From Lacticaseibacillus absianus (GTDB lineage: Bacteria > Bacillota > Bacilli > Lactobacillales > Lactobacillaceae): 64,000 nt of DNA. The stretch spans positions 27,182 through 91,181 of the forward strand of contig NZ_JABEKX010000004.1 in assembly GCF_013407595.1 (NCBI RefSeq), given 5' to 3'. The notes beneath the pieces are model-generated. The model saw only the letters and a list, made by a program, of their open reading frames with translations, did no database searches and was not told the DNA's origin. The translations under genes were made by a program, and so were the position numbers. Below are positions 41,430-50,857 of the stretch, piece by piece; the stretch's first letter is position 1, and every line of letters starts with the position of its first letter.

Positions 41430-42474
41430 GTGCGCCACCTCCTAATAGCTCCTTGACGCGTGGGATCACGCGCTCACCGTAGTTGCGGATCGTCGCCAGC
41501 CGCTGGTGTTCCAGCTGCCCCCCGGTGCCGTAGACAAGGTCGAAGCGGGACATGTCGAGCGCCTTCATGTTTTTGGCGATCTTCTGAGCGACTTGCTCGG
41601 GCGTGCCGACGTAGTAAGAGCCCTTGTCGATCTCGAATTCGAAGCGGTCGCGGCTCATCGGGGCCCAGCCGCGGTCGATACCGATGCGATCCATCTCGGC
41701 CTTGATGTACTGCCAGCCGACCTCGGTCGCCTCTGCGGCGTCATCGAGGATGATCCCGTGGGCATGCATGCCCAGCGGTAAGTCCGGTTTGTCGAACTGC
41801 TTAGCGGCTTGGTGGTAGAGGTCAACATACGGCCGGAAGCGCGTCGGTTCGCCACCGATGATTGCGATGACGACCGGAAAGCCATAATATACCGCACGAA
41901 TGATCGACTCCGGCGACCCACCGACGCCAACGGTCGTGGCGATGGTTTCACCGGCGGGCAGCTGTGGGTAGACCGTGGTCTCGGTCAGCTTTTGCGTGAA
42001 TTTACCTTCCCAGTTCATCGGCTTGCCCTTGAGTAGCTCAGCCCACATGGCGATTTTTTCTTCGAAGAGCCCGTCGTAGTTCTCCATGTCGAACCCGTAC
42101 AGGGGGAAAGATTCGGTGAACGAGCCGCGCCCGAGCATGATCTCTTCGCGTCCGTTGCTCAAAGCGTGTAAGGTACTGAACCGTTCGAACACCCGCACCG
42201 GATCATCCGAACTGAGGACGGTGACCGCGGTGCCGAGCCGGATGTTCGAGGTTGCCTGAGCCATCGCCCCGAGAACGATCTCGGGGCTCGAGATCGCGAA
42301 TTCTGAACGGTGGTGTTCACCCAATGCGATCAGATCGATCCCGAGCGCGTCAGCCAGCTGGGCCTCTTTGACGACCTGGCGTAGGGATTCGCCAGCGCCC
42401 ATCTGCGTGCCGTCATCGCGAAATGCGATGTCCCCAAAGGTGTCGAGCCCGAATGTGTATGCTTGCTTTGCCAT
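41422..42474 (-). CDS. LLM-class flavin-dependent oxidoreductase
   Basis: 350 residues from ATG 42474 (AGGAGG 8 bases upstream); the longer frame to 42702 has no ribosome binding site. The luciferase-like TIM barrel is shown by AYTFGLDTFGD at the start, DLIALGEHHRSEFAISSPEI, RIRLGTAV-like NIRLGTAVTVLSSDDPVRV and LYHQAAKQ. It uses FMN, probably with the NAD(P)-binding neighbour supplying or oxidising a shared metabolite. A role in emitting light is not implied; the substrate is unknown. Confidence 0.88.
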   Translation of the reverse strand: MAKQAYTFGLDTFGDIAFRDDGTQMGAGESLRQVVKEAQLADALGIDLIALGEHHRSEFAISSPEIVLGAMAQATSNIRLGTAVTVLSSDDPVRVFERFSTLHALSNGREEIMLGRGSFTESFPLYGFDMENYDGLFEEKIAMWAELLKGKPMNWEGKFTQKLTETTVYPQLPAGETIATTVGVGGSPESIIRAVYYGFPVVIAIIGGEPTRFRPYVDLYHQAAKQFDKPDLPLGMHAHGIILDDAAEATEVGWQYIKAEMDRIGIDRGWAPMSRDRFEFEIDKGSYYVGTPEQVAQKIAKNMKALDMSRFDLVYGTGGQLEHQRLATIRNYGERVIPRVKELLGGGAHD

Positions 42475-42700
42475 GTGATGCGCCTCCTGTACACTTATTA
42501 AAAGTAAGTATAACCGGTCCACTCCGCAAGTGCAAGCCCCAGGGACCCGCAACCGCTCGCAGTTCGGCCCACCAGCGCTCCGCGCCGGTTGCGCAACCCA
42601 GGGTGGCGGTGCGCAACCACGATCCGGGCGCGCGTTGCAGTCCTGTTGCTCGCCTTGCGGCCGGTGAGCGGCTACACTGAAGTAGAAAGGAAGTGGCCTC

Positions 42701-43030
42701 ATGGAATTCGCGACTCAGCTCAAGCAACTGCGCACGCAGCGCGGATTATCGCAAGATGACCTCGCGGCGGCGTGCTTCGTCTCACGTCAGGCCGTATCAA
42801 AATGGGAGACTGGCGACGGGACCCCGGATCTGCGCACGCTGGTGAAGTTGGCCCAGACGCTGGCGGTCAGCCTCGACACGCTGGTGCTCGGTGCACCCGC
42901 CCCAGCCCAGCCGGCAGCTTCGGCGCCGACCACACCGCCGATGAATGGCTGGATGTGGTTGGCGCACTACTGGTGGTTACTGTTTGCGCTCGGCGGCTTC
43001 ATCGTCTGGATGGTCAACGCGCTCCGTTAG
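42701..43030 (+). CDS. XRE-family regulator with a C-terminal membrane helix
   Basis: 109 residues. HTH at residues 5-58: LKQLRTQRGLSQDDLAAA and VSRQAVSKWETGDGTPDLRT. A Pro/Ala-rich linker (66-85) leads to one membrane helix, WLAHYWWLLFALGGFIVWMV (88-106). Short XRE proteins with a C-terminal membrane segment are common in Firmicutes; they may sense membrane state. ATG 42701 follows AAAGGAAG. It is divergent from the oxidoreductase operon. Confidence 0.88.
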   Translation: MEFATQLKQLRTQRGLSQDDLAAACFVSRQAVSKWETGDGTPDLRTLVKLAQTLAVSLDTLVLGAPAPAQPAASAPTTPPMNGWMWLAHYWWLLFALGGFIVWMVNALR

Positions 43031-43046
43031 CGCCAACGTGCTGACA

Positions 43047-43098
43047 CGACCGCCCCCCGCCTGGCAAGTGACGCTTGCTCGGCGGGGGGCGGTCGGTT
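43047..43098. terminator. long GC-rich terminator
   Basis: CGACCGCCCCCCGCC pairs with GGCGGGGGGCGGTCG; inner GCAAG/CTTGC stem. The T-run is weak (TTT). Confidence 0.7.
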
Positions 43099-43114
43099 TG
43101 GATCAAACAAGGGC

Positions 43115-45007
43115 TTAGTCGGTGTGTGCTTGTAGCCACCGGTCAAAAACCGAACGCACCGTTGTTTCGACGCGCTCGTTCTCGTCGCCGATCCAGCCGC
43201 CAGTTGGGTCACTGGGGCAGGCGAACTGGCGCATCGTCGCGCGCTGGCGGTCGAGTGCGGCCCATGTCACCGCGGCGCGCTCAGGGGCCATGTATAGGGC
43301 GACGAGGTGCTCCGTCAGCGTCGCTGTTGCGACGTAAGAGATCCATACGGGATGGTGGATCAGATTGGCGACTGCGTGGCGCAGCTGGCGAATGTGTGGC
43401 ACATCCGCGTGTGCCGCCAGCGTGATCACCATGTTGGTGAGAAGATCAGTCGCCTGTTGGCTCTTAGTCAGATCAAAGGTCGCATGGGAGAAGAGCCAAC
43501 GCCAGCTATTGACCATATCGTCCGGTGGGAACCCCAGGACGTCGGTAATAGTCAAGAACGTATTCAAGTCCGAGAACTGCACGTGCTCAAGTTGGTACAG
43601 GCCGGATAAGGCGTCATGGCGCACCCGCGCACGATCGATCTGTTGATCGAGGGCTGCCGGGGTCAAGCCTTCGCCTTGAAGGAGCTGGATCGCCCGTGCC
43701 TCAAGGTCAGCCTTGATCAGCAACTCGTAGCCCTGAGGCTGAGTGGGTAGCGTCTCAAGGGCGTCAGCTAACGCCGCAGTGATGTTGGCCACGCGATCCG
43801 GTCCGGTGTGGTTCGCGAGCATTCTGGCTAAAGTGGCGACTGGCAACGGGTAGAGATCGAGGTAGAAAATCACTGGGTTGAGCAGCAGTGCTTCCGCTAG
43901 CGCTCGCGCTTCGTTGAAGCCGAGCTGTGTCAGACCGTTCTCGAAGCGCGACTGGGTCGCGGCACTCCACGAGACTGCAGTCTGAGCAAGCGAAAGGTGG
44001 TAGTACTGGCGGACCGCCTTGAGTGTCGAGCCATTGAACTGCCAGTTGTCGGGGTCAAAGGCGATCGGCACACCCGGGGTCAGCGAGGGATTGTGCCAAC
44101 TTGAGACCCCTGGCTGGATCACGGCCCACATCCGTTGCATGTAAGTTGCGAGGCTCTGGGCCCCCAGCTCGTGCACCTGGTGGATCAGGCGGGTGGCCGC
44201 GACGGTGGTCGCCGGGCTCGGTGCGCGTAGCCAGTCAGCAGCGGCCTGCGCGAATTGGATCAGCGGGGTGGCGTTGATCGCATAGACGACGACTGGACTG
44301 ACCGGCCGATGATCGAGCCGCAGTTGGTGGTAGCGGCGCGTGACCGGGAGCAGGGCATCGGCCAGCGCGAACTCGCGGTGGCTGAGCAGGTGGATTAGCA
44401 GGTGTGCATAGTCTGTGCCGGTGATCACCGAGGAGCCGATCGTTGCGGCAGTGAACGACTCGGCGTATGCGATGAACTGTTGCGTGATCGTCGCCATCAG
44501 CTCGTGGCTGGCGAACTGAAGTGTGGCCGCCAGCGTGAGCGTCTGGACCTCATAGCTCCAGCCTGGGAACGGCATGAGGATCGACTGGAGCTGTTGCTCT
44601 TGCTGTGGCGACAATTGACGGGCAGGTGCGGTCACCGGCCACTGGCTCACGCTGAACAGCAGCTGCACGAGCCCGTTGAGCGGCCAGCGGGCCTTGAGTG
44701 GGTGGGTGCGCGTGTACGCGGCGGCTTTGGTGTGCAGCGTCGCGGTGTCGCCCGCCAAAAAGGCGTAGTACACGCTGATATCCAGTAGGTCCTCACGGCT
44801 AGCATCGAACCACAGCAGATCGTGGGCGGCGAGCCGGAGATTGCCGATCAGCTGGGTGACGTTGGCGACGCTCAGGTCGCTTTGATCCCGCTCGAAGCGG
44901 GATAAGGCGGCGGGGGAACACCCGGTATTCGCGCAGGCTTCTTCAAGCGATAGCCCGCGCTCCTTGCGAAACTGGCGGAAGAATCCGCCGATCGTCTGTG
45001 TACTCAT
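43115..45007 (-). CDS. double-length Rgg-like regulator with two HTH domains
   Basis: 630 residues from ATG 45007; the frame extends upstream to 45160 without a better ribosome binding site. Residues 5-56 form an Rgg-type HTH (FFRQFRKERGLSLEEACA, ALSRFERDQSDLSVANV). Residues 60-320 are helical and TPR-like. A second HTH-like segment lies at 327-378 (LKAVRQYYHLSLAQTAVS, TQSRFENGLTQLGFNEAR), followed by another helical half to 630. Rgg proteins are normally about 290 residues, so this looks like a tandem duplication or fusion. The second HTH matches the SRFE(R/N)G core but is less canonical. It is divergent from the membrane protein gene at 45252. Confidence 0.78.
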   Translation of the reverse strand: MSTQTIGGFFRQFRKERGLSLEEACANTGCSPAALSRFERDQSDLSVANVTQLIGNLRLAAHDLLWFDASREDLLDISVYYAFLAGDTATLHTKAAAYTRTHPLKARWPLNGLVQLLFSVSQWPVTAPARQLSPQQEQQLQSILMPFPGWSYEVQTLTLAATLQFASHELMATITQQFIAYAESFTAATIGSSVITGTDYAHLLIHLLSHREFALADALLPVTRRYHQLRLDHRPVSPVVVYAINATPLIQFAQAAADWLRAPSPATTVAATRLIHQVHELGAQSLATYMQRMWAVIQPGVSSWHNPSLTPGVPIAFDPDNWQFNGSTLKAVRQYYHLSLAQTAVSWSAATQSRFENGLTQLGFNEARALAEALLLNPVIFYLDLYPLPVATLARMLANHTGPDRVANITAALADALETLPTQPQGYELLIKADLEARAIQLLQGEGLTPAALDQQIDRARVRHDALSGLYQLEHVQFSDLNTFLTITDVLGFPPDDMVNSWRWLFSHATFDLTKSQQATDLLTNMVITLAAHADVPHIRQLRHAVANLIHHPVWISYVATATLTEHLVALYMAPERAAVTWAALDRQRATMRQFACPSDPTGGWIGDENERVETTVRSVFDRWLQAHTD

Positions 45008-45172
45008 TTGATAACACCCTTTCGAGGACCCTGACCCAACTGACGGTGCGTTGCCCCCAAGCGCCACCTTCTGCATATCTGTAATATCGCGCACAACGCG
45101 GGCAGACTCAACCCGTTTTTTTACATAAATGCAAGAACGGGACAAAAACTGATCGATCAACGCCGAAAGGGA

Positions 45173-45225
45173 TTGAAGCGCGTAAGGTTCATCGATAACA
45201 TACGATTCAACCTGTCGAATCGATG
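45173..45225 (+). promoter_or_regulatory. promoter of the 243-residue membrane protein with nested palindromes
   Basis: TTGAAG (45173-45178), 17-base spacer, TAACAT (45196-45201). CATCGAT (45190) pairs with ATCGATG (45219), and inside them CGATTC (45203) pairs with GAATCG (45217). This is a likely operator, perhaps for the divergent Rgg-like protein. Confidence 0.5.
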
Positions 45226-45251
45226 GATGGGGCGGAAAGGGGTATTAGACT

Positions 45252-45983
45252 ATGGGCGAATTCACATTCCCGCTCAAATTGAATTCAGCCACCCAACTGG
45301 GCGTGCCGGATATGGATCAGTGGGAAAAAGGGGCGGCAGCCGCCACGACGTATGAGGAGACCGAGGCGTCGATCGAATCGCAACGCAAGCTGTATAAGTG
45401 GCTTCGGATCGGGAGCATCGTCTTGATCGTGATCGGGATCATGGATCTTTGGGGGCTGATGTTTGTCATTCCGTTACTGATCCTGAATTGGCTCCTCAAG
45501 GGCCTGGATCCTAAGTTACAAGCGGCGCAGCGGAGGTTCCTGGACGTTGCGTATGAGCATGCCGATATGGTCGCGTATGAGGTCGGACAGAAGCTGATGA
45601 GCGGGACGTGGACGCGGTACCGCAATGGGCTGGAGGTGATCCTGTACAATAACGACCGCTTCGTGTACCTCAACACGAGTCAGAGCCTCGTCGTCGGGTA
45701 CAATAAGGCCGACATCAAAGAGGTCACCCGTGAGCGCCTCCACACTGGGGCGCAGACCAGTGGCACTTCGAATACGTACGGTGGCGGGACCGCCATCGGT
45801 AATACAGGGATCGTGGTCGGCGGTGCGCAGACCCAGACGTCTTCTAGCACGACGGATTACTACGAATGGCACTTCGACGTCTTGACCAGCTTCTTCGAGT
45901 ACCCGAAGGTCTCGTTGATCTTGCCGGACTCGCCCAGCGTTGAAGATGCGATCGGCGAGGCTTACGCGATCTTGAAGCCGTGA
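45252..45983 (+). CDS. membrane protein with a cytoplasmic-looking C-terminal domain
   Basis: 243 residues, ATG 45252. Residues 1-50 are soluble, one or two hydrophobic segments follow (IGSIVLIVIGIMDLWGLMFVIPLLILNWL, residues about 54-82, probably a helical hairpin), then a beta-rich domain (VAYEVGQKLMSGTWTRYRNG, EVILYNNDRFVYLN) with a Gly/Thr/Ser-rich loop (GTSNTYGGGTAIGNTG). The C-terminal half could be a PH-like fold; I do not recognise the family. Its divergent neighbour is the double Rgg-like regulator. Confidence 0.7.
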   Translation: MGEFTFPLKLNSATQLGVPDMDQWEKGAAAATTYEETEASIESQRKLYKWLRIGSIVLIVIGIMDLWGLMFVIPLLILNWLLKGLDPKLQAAQRRFLDVAYEHADMVAYEVGQKLMSGTWTRYRNGLEVILYNNDRFVYLNTSQSLVVGYNKADIKEVTRERLHTGAQTSGTSNTYGGGTAIGNTGIVVGGAQTQTSSSTTDYYEWHFDVLTSFFEYPKVSLILPDSPSVEDAIGEAYAILKP

Positions 45984-45985
45984 GT

Positions 45986-46033
45986 CGACTAAAAAAGCTT
46001 CTGACCACTTTGGGCCAGAAGCTTTTTTAGTCG
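45986..46033. terminator. bidirectional terminator, 18-bp perfect arms
   Basis: CGACTAAAAAAGCTTCTG pairs with CAGAAGCTTTTTTAGTCG. It lies between converging genes. Confidence 0.9.
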
Positions 46034-46037
46034 GGCT

Positions 46038-46955
46038 TTACGGCAGATCGTTGCCTGCCGCGAAGTAGAGGTCATACCATTCCTGCGCGTCGAGGCGAAC
46101 GTCGCCGGCTTCGGCGATCTGCTGGATGCGCTTGGCGTTGGTGGTCCCAGCGATCACCTGCGTCCCCGGTAGCCGCAGCAGCCAGGCGCTGGCGATCGCG
46201 TTCTTGTTCGTCTGGTACTGGTCGGCCAACTCCTGCAGCTTAGCGTTGAGTTCCGGGAACTTCGGGTCATCGATGAAGACGCCGTCGAAGAAGCCATACT
46301 GGTACGGGCTCCACGCCTGAATGGTCATGCCGGCCAGGCGGCTGTACTCGAGAATGCCACCGTCACGGTTCGTTGCACGGTCGTCGGTCATGTTGACATG
46401 GATACCGGCGTCGATCATGCCGGTGTGCATCAGCGAGAGCTGGAGCTGGTTGGCGATCAGGTGCTGGGAGACCGCTGTGTTCAGCAGCTCCACTTGGCCT
46501 GGGTTGCAGTTGGAGACCCCGAACTGGCGGACCTTGCCCGCGTTTTGAAGCGTGTCGAAGGCTTCGGCGACGGCCTCCGGTTCCATCAAGGCGTCCGGCC
46601 GGTGGAGCAGCAAGACATCGAGATAGTCGACGCCGAGCCGGCTCAGGCTCGCATCCACGCTGTCGAGAATGTGTTGGGTCGAAAAATCGTAGCGCTTGCC
46701 GGGCACGATCCCGACCTTGCTCTGGACGAGCACGTCTTCGCGCTTGAAGCTCGCGTTGCGTAGAGCTTGGCCGAACAGGGTCTCGGCCTCGCCGCCGGCA
46801 TAGATGTCGGCATTGTCGAAGAAATTGATGCCCGCCGCGTGCGCAGTCTCCAGCAGTTCAGTGGCGCCGGCAAGATCCAGTTTGGTGATCCGCATGACCC
46901 CCAGCGCGATTGCCGAGGCGTTCAGGCCGCTTTGGCCTAAGTCGATCATTTTCAT
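46038..46955 (-). CDS. aldo/keto reductase (YdhF/YcsN type)
   Basis: 305 residues from ATG 46955 (AAAGGAG upstream). Catalytic tetrad: Asp in FFDNADIYAGGEAE, Tyr in the same motif, Lys in VQSKVGI and His in LLHRPDALMEP. The NADPH site is seen in VIAGTTNAKRIQQ. It reduces aldehydes or ketones; the specific substrate is unknown. It is closest to the YdhF/YcsN oxidoreductases. Single gene, sharing a terminator with the membrane protein gene. Confidence 0.9.
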   Translation of the reverse strand: MKMIDLGQSGLNASAIALGVMRITKLDLAGATELLETAHAAGINFFDNADIYAGGEAETLFGQALRNASFKREDVLVQSKVGIVPGKRYDFSTQHILDSVDASLSRLGVDYLDVLLLHRPDALMEPEAVAEAFDTLQNAGKVRQFGVSNCNPGQVELLNTAVSQHLIANQLQLSLMHTGMIDAGIHVNMTDDRATNRDGGILEYSRLAGMTIQAWSPYQYGFFDGVFIDDPKFPELNAKLQELADQYQTNKNAIASAWLLRLPGTQVIAGTTNAKRIQQIAEAGDVRLDAQEWYDLYFAAGNDLP

Positions 46956-47159
46956 TAGAGGACACTCCTTTATGCCTAGAATCTCCTTCAGCCTAGCACA
47001 CTGACCAGGCAAATGAAAGCGGCTTCCCGCTGTGTGTCGCGGCGTCCCGTGGTATGATGAACCTAGTGTCAGGTCGGGACTCGTCGTGACTGCATCGAAG
47101 GTGAGTCCCGCCCCCATTCAAGGGAGTGGCCCCGCGCTGGGGCACAGGAGGAGCAGACT

Positions 47160-48689
47160 ATGGCAGTCTCAGAGCAAGGCTTCGTTGTGATCGGAGCGCA
47201 AAGCGTGTCGTTTGCGATCACGAACCTGCGGACGATGGACATCATCGAGCAGGGGCAATACCCGGTGGCGATCGGGGAGGATATTTTTGCTGCCCACGAG
47301 ATCGAGCCGGACACCGTTGACGCGCTGGTCCTAGCGCTGCAGATGATCGGGCAGGTGCTCGCCGACTACGGGGTGCGCGAGACCCAGGTGGTCGGGAGCC
47401 ACAGCTTCTATGAAGCCAAGAATGCGCAATTCGTTCGCGATCAGATCCTCAGTCGGACCGGCTGGACGCTGCAACCGCTGACGCTCTCGCAGGAATCGTT
47501 TTTCCGTACGCAGGCGGTGCTGGCCAAGTTCCCGCACTTCGAAGCGGTCACTCAGACCGGGACGTTGCTGATCGATATCTCGAGTGGGACGGTCGAGCTG
47601 ACGGCCTTCAATGGGGGCGAGTTCGGCTTCTCTCGCAACCTGTCGATCGGCCCGCTGCGGGTGTTCGAGGTGATGAGCGACTTGCAGCGTAGCGTGCCGA
47701 ATTACGTTGAGGTGATGCGCGACTACATCGATTCGATGCTGGTCGACTTCATGCGCTTACTGCCACGCGACGTTCACTATCCCAATATGGTGTTGATGGG
47801 CTCGGCGCTATCGTTGTTCGAGACTCTGATCCCGACCGGCGAGCGCACGGTCGAGACGGACAGCGAGGGGTTGGCGATGATCTATCACGAAGTCACGCAC
47901 GCCTCTGACCAGTACTTGAGTGACCAGTACGGGTTGACACCGACGCAGACGGCGCAGGTGCTCCCAACGGTCCTTCTGGTCTACCGGTTGGTCAAGAACT
48001 TGCACTCCGAGCGCCTGTGGATCTCGAATCTCAAGCTCCTAGACGGGTTGCAGGTCAACTGGGCCGTGGCGGCTGGTTCTAAGGCGGTGACGATCGACCC
48101 GACCAAGGAGATCCTGATCTCGGCCCGCAACCTAGCGGACCGTTACCAGGTCGATGTGCGTCACCGTGAGTCGACGGTGACCTTCGCCTTGCAGCTGTTC
48201 GATCGGTTGCACCGCCTCCACGGACTGGGTCGGCGTGAGCGCTTGCTGCTGGAGATCGCCGCGACGGTCAACGATATCGGCAGTTACATCGATACGCATA
48301 AGCACTACGAGCACTCGGATTACATCATCCAGGCCTCTGAACTGATGGGGCTGACCGCCGCTGAGCAGCGAATGGTCGCGACCATCGCGCGCTACCACAG
48401 TTCAGACACGCCACAGACCGATCTGTCCGATCTGCACGAGCTGAACTCTAAGCGGCGCCTTGTGATCGCCAAGCTCTCGGCGCTACTGCGCGTGGCGGAT
48501 TCGCTGGATGCCTCGCGCCAGCAAAAAATCGCCAAGATCCGCGTGTCGGTGCAACCAGACAAAGTGTTGCTGACCGCGACCGCCAGCGATGATGTGGAGT
48601 TGGAGCGCTGGACGCTACGGCGTAAGGGGCAGTTTTTTGCGGCGGTCTTCGGGCTACCGATCGAGCTTAAGGGAAGGACGCGACTGTGA
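47160..48689 (+). CDS. ppx1: Ppx/GppA-family protein with degraded motifs (Ppx1)
   Basis: 509 residues: an actin-like Ppx domain (1-300) and a C-terminal HD-like domain (about 320-480). The first phosphate loop reads VVIGAQSVSFAI where active homologues (including ppx2 here) have DLGSNSARL. The second reads LIDISSGTVELT instead of DTGGASTEL. The catalytic Glu region reads LSQESFFRTQAV instead of EGTREAELDY. In the HD-like domain TVNDIGSYI replaces the usual LHEVG/LHDIG. It may be regulatory rather than catalytic. ATG 47160 follows GAGGAG. Overlaps ppk by 1-4 bases. Confidence 0.82.
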   Translation: MAVSEQGFVVIGAQSVSFAITNLRTMDIIEQGQYPVAIGEDIFAAHEIEPDTVDALVLALQMIGQVLADYGVRETQVVGSHSFYEAKNAQFVRDQILSRTGWTLQPLTLSQESFFRTQAVLAKFPHFEAVTQTGTLLIDISSGTVELTAFNGGEFGFSRNLSIGPLRVFEVMSDLQRSVPNYVEVMRDYIDSMLVDFMRLLPRDVHYPNMVLMGSALSLFETLIPTGERTVETDSEGLAMIYHEVTHASDQYLSDQYGLTPTQTAQVLPTVLLVYRLVKNLHSERLWISNLKLLDGLQVNWAVAAGSKAVTIDPTKEILISARNLADRYQVDVRHRESTVTFALQLFDRLHRLHGLGRRERLLLEIAATVNDIGSYIDTHKHYEHSDYIIQASELMGLTAAEQRMVATIARYHSSDTPQTDLSDLHELNSKRRLVIAKLSALLRVADSLDASRQQKIAKIRVSVQPDKVLLTATASDDVELERWTLRRKGQFFAAVFGLPIELKGRTRL

Positions 48690-50857
48690 TGACCAAACTG
48701 GACTTCAATGATCCCCATTACTACACGAACCGTGAGCTTTCATGGCTCGCGTTCAACGACCGCGTGCTGGAAGAAGCACGCGACCATAACAACCCGTTGC
48801 TGGAGCGCGTGCGCTTCCTCGGCATCACGCAGAGCAACCTCGATGAGTTCTTCAACGTCCGGGTCGCGTCGCTGCGTAAGATGGTGGCCGTCGATTACAA
48901 CGCGCCGGATCCGGCGGGGATGACACCGGCCGCCCAGCTGCGCGCCATCGCCAAGGCGGCGCATGCGATGGTGGACAAGCAGTACAGCACGTGGTCGCGG
49001 TCGCTGGTGCCCAAGCTGGAGGGACTGGCGATCCGGCTGCGCGAATTCGATGACCTGAGCCCGAAGCAACACGAATTTGTCTCGGATTACTTCCATCAGG
49101 AGCTCTACCCGGTGCTGACCCCGATGGGCGTCGACCCCACGCGGCCGTTCCCGTTTCTTGGCAACAACTCGCTGAACCTAGCGATCCGCCTGCAGCGCCC
49201 CGAGGAAGCTGAAGACGACAAGGCTCGCAGCTTCGCGATGGTGCAGGTGCCGGATGTCTTTCCCCGCGTGCTCCGGTTGCCGGGTGCGGCCAATGACTTC
49301 ATCCTGCTCGAGGCGATCGTGCAGGCCTATGTCGGTGAGTTGTTCGTTGGGGCGGACGTCCAGGAGACCGCGATGTTTCGCGTGACGCGCGACATGGACC
49401 TCGATGTTGCCGAAGAGGACGCGTCCGATCTGATGAAGGAGATCCAGTCGCAACTCAAGAAGCGCCAGCGCGGTAAGGTGATGCGCCTGGAGATCGATGC
49501 AGGGATGAGCAAGTACTTGCGCAAGCGGCTGGAAAAAGGGCTGGACATGCGCGACCCGAACGACATCTATGAGATCAAGGGGCCGATCGATCTCAATGTC
49601 TTGAGTAAGCTGGTCAAAGCGGTCCGCGACCATGCCGAACTCCTGTATACGCCATTCGCGCCGTATGTCGACCCACGACTGATCGACGGGAACATTTTTC
49701 ACGCGATCCGGGCCCACGATATTCTGCTGCAACACCCGTATGACTCGTTTGCGCCAGTGGTCGAGTTCATCCACCAGGCGGCGATCGACCCCGCGGTGCT
49801 GGCGGTCAAAATGACCCTGTACCGCGTGTCTTCGAAGTCGCCGATCATTCGCTACCTCAAACAGGCAGCCGAAAACGGCAAGCAAGTCACCGTTTTGGTC
49901 GAGCTCAAGGCGCGCTTCGACGAGGAGAACAATGTGCACTGGGCACAGGAGCTGGAGCGCGCGGGCTGTCACGTGATCTACGGGCTGGTCGGCCTGAAGA
50001 CGCACAGTAAGCTGGCGCTGGTCGTGCGGCGTGAGGAGACCGGGATCCGCCGCTATATGCATATGGCGACCGGTAACTACAACGATGTGACCGCGAACTT
50101 CTACACCGATCTCGGGTTGTTCACGGCCAACGCCGAGATGGGGGCCGACGCCTCCAATATCTTCAATATGCTCTCGGGTTTCTCTGAGCCGGCGTATTTC
50201 AACAAGCTGGTGATCGCGCCGCTGGGCATCCGGGACTTTCTCACCGAGCGTATCGACGAGGAGATCGCGCACGCCAAGGCAGGGCGCAAGGCCTTGATCC
50301 GGATGAAGATGAACTCACTGTCGGACGCCAAAATGATTGCTGAGCTGTACAAGGCCGCGGCGGCTGGCGTCAAGGTCGAGCTGATCGTGCGGGGGATCAC
50401 CAACCTCAAAGTCGGGCTCCCCGGGGTGTCCGAGAACATCTCAGTCCACTCGATCGTCGGGCGCTACCTCGAACACAGTCGGCTCTACTACTTCTACGCC
50501 GGTGGGGAGGAACACCTGTACCTGAGCTCCGCCGATCTGATGAAGCGCAACTTATCGCGGCGCGTCGAGCTGCTATTTCCGATCCTACAAGAAGACATCC
50601 ACGCACGGGTCTGCGAGATCTTCCAGACCCTGTGGGATGATAATGTCAAGACGCGTGTGTTGATGCCGGATGATAGCTGGGAGCGCATCGACTTGCGCGG
50701 TCAGACCAAACTCAACGCACAGGCGACCTTCATGGCGGCGGCCAATGCGCACACGCTGCGTGATGCGGCTGGTATCGACCAAGAGGCCGCTGCGGATGAT
50801 CCCCAAAATACGCGGCGGTTCACCCCGATGATGGCGCCGGAAAGTGAGGAAGACTGA
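48689..50857 (+). CDS. ppk: polyphosphate kinase 1
   Basis: 722 residues from ATG 48689 (TGATG overlap with ppx1; a GTG 3 bases earlier is better spaced from AAGGA and may also be used). PPK1 makes polyphosphate from ATP and also works in reverse. Domains N, H, C1 and C2 are present: YTNRELSWLAFNDRVLEEA at the start, LKTHSKLAL with autophosphorylated His439, HMATGNYNDVTANFYTDLG, and YLEHSRLYYF with the second essential His596. It is flanked by two Ppx-family genes with start/stop overlaps. Confidence 0.96.
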   Translation: MTKLDFNDPHYYTNRELSWLAFNDRVLEEARDHNNPLLERVRFLGITQSNLDEFFNVRVASLRKMVAVDYNAPDPAGMTPAAQLRAIAKAAHAMVDKQYSTWSRSLVPKLEGLAIRLREFDDLSPKQHEFVSDYFHQELYPVLTPMGVDPTRPFPFLGNNSLNLAIRLQRPEEAEDDKARSFAMVQVPDVFPRVLRLPGAANDFILLEAIVQAYVGELFVGADVQETAMFRVTRDMDLDVAEEDASDLMKEIQSQLKKRQRGKVMRLEIDAGMSKYLRKRLEKGLDMRDPNDIYEIKGPIDLNVLSKLVKAVRDHAELLYTPFAPYVDPRLIDGNIFHAIRAHDILLQHPYDSFAPVVEFIHQAAIDPAVLAVKMTLYRVSSKSPIIRYLKQAAENGKQVTVLVELKARFDEENNVHWAQELERAGCHVIYGLVGLKTHSKLALVVRREETGIRRYMHMATGNYNDVTANFYTDLGLFTANAEMGADASNIFNMLSGFSEPAYFNKLVIAPLGIRDFLTERIDEEIAHAKAGRKALIRMKMNSLSDAKMIAELYKAAAAGVKVELIVRGITNLKVGLPGVSENISVHSIVGRYLEHSRLYYFYAGGEEHLYLSSADLMKRNLSRRVELLFPILQEDIHARVCEIFQTLWDDNVKTRVLMPDDSWERIDLRGQTKLNAQATFMAAANAHTLRDAAGIDQEAAADDPQNTRRFTPMMAPESEED

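Noticed and set aside
49178..50272. 364-residue frame on the minus strand opposite ppk
   Set aside because: A shadow of ppk caused by high G+C; no ribosome binding site or recognisable domain.
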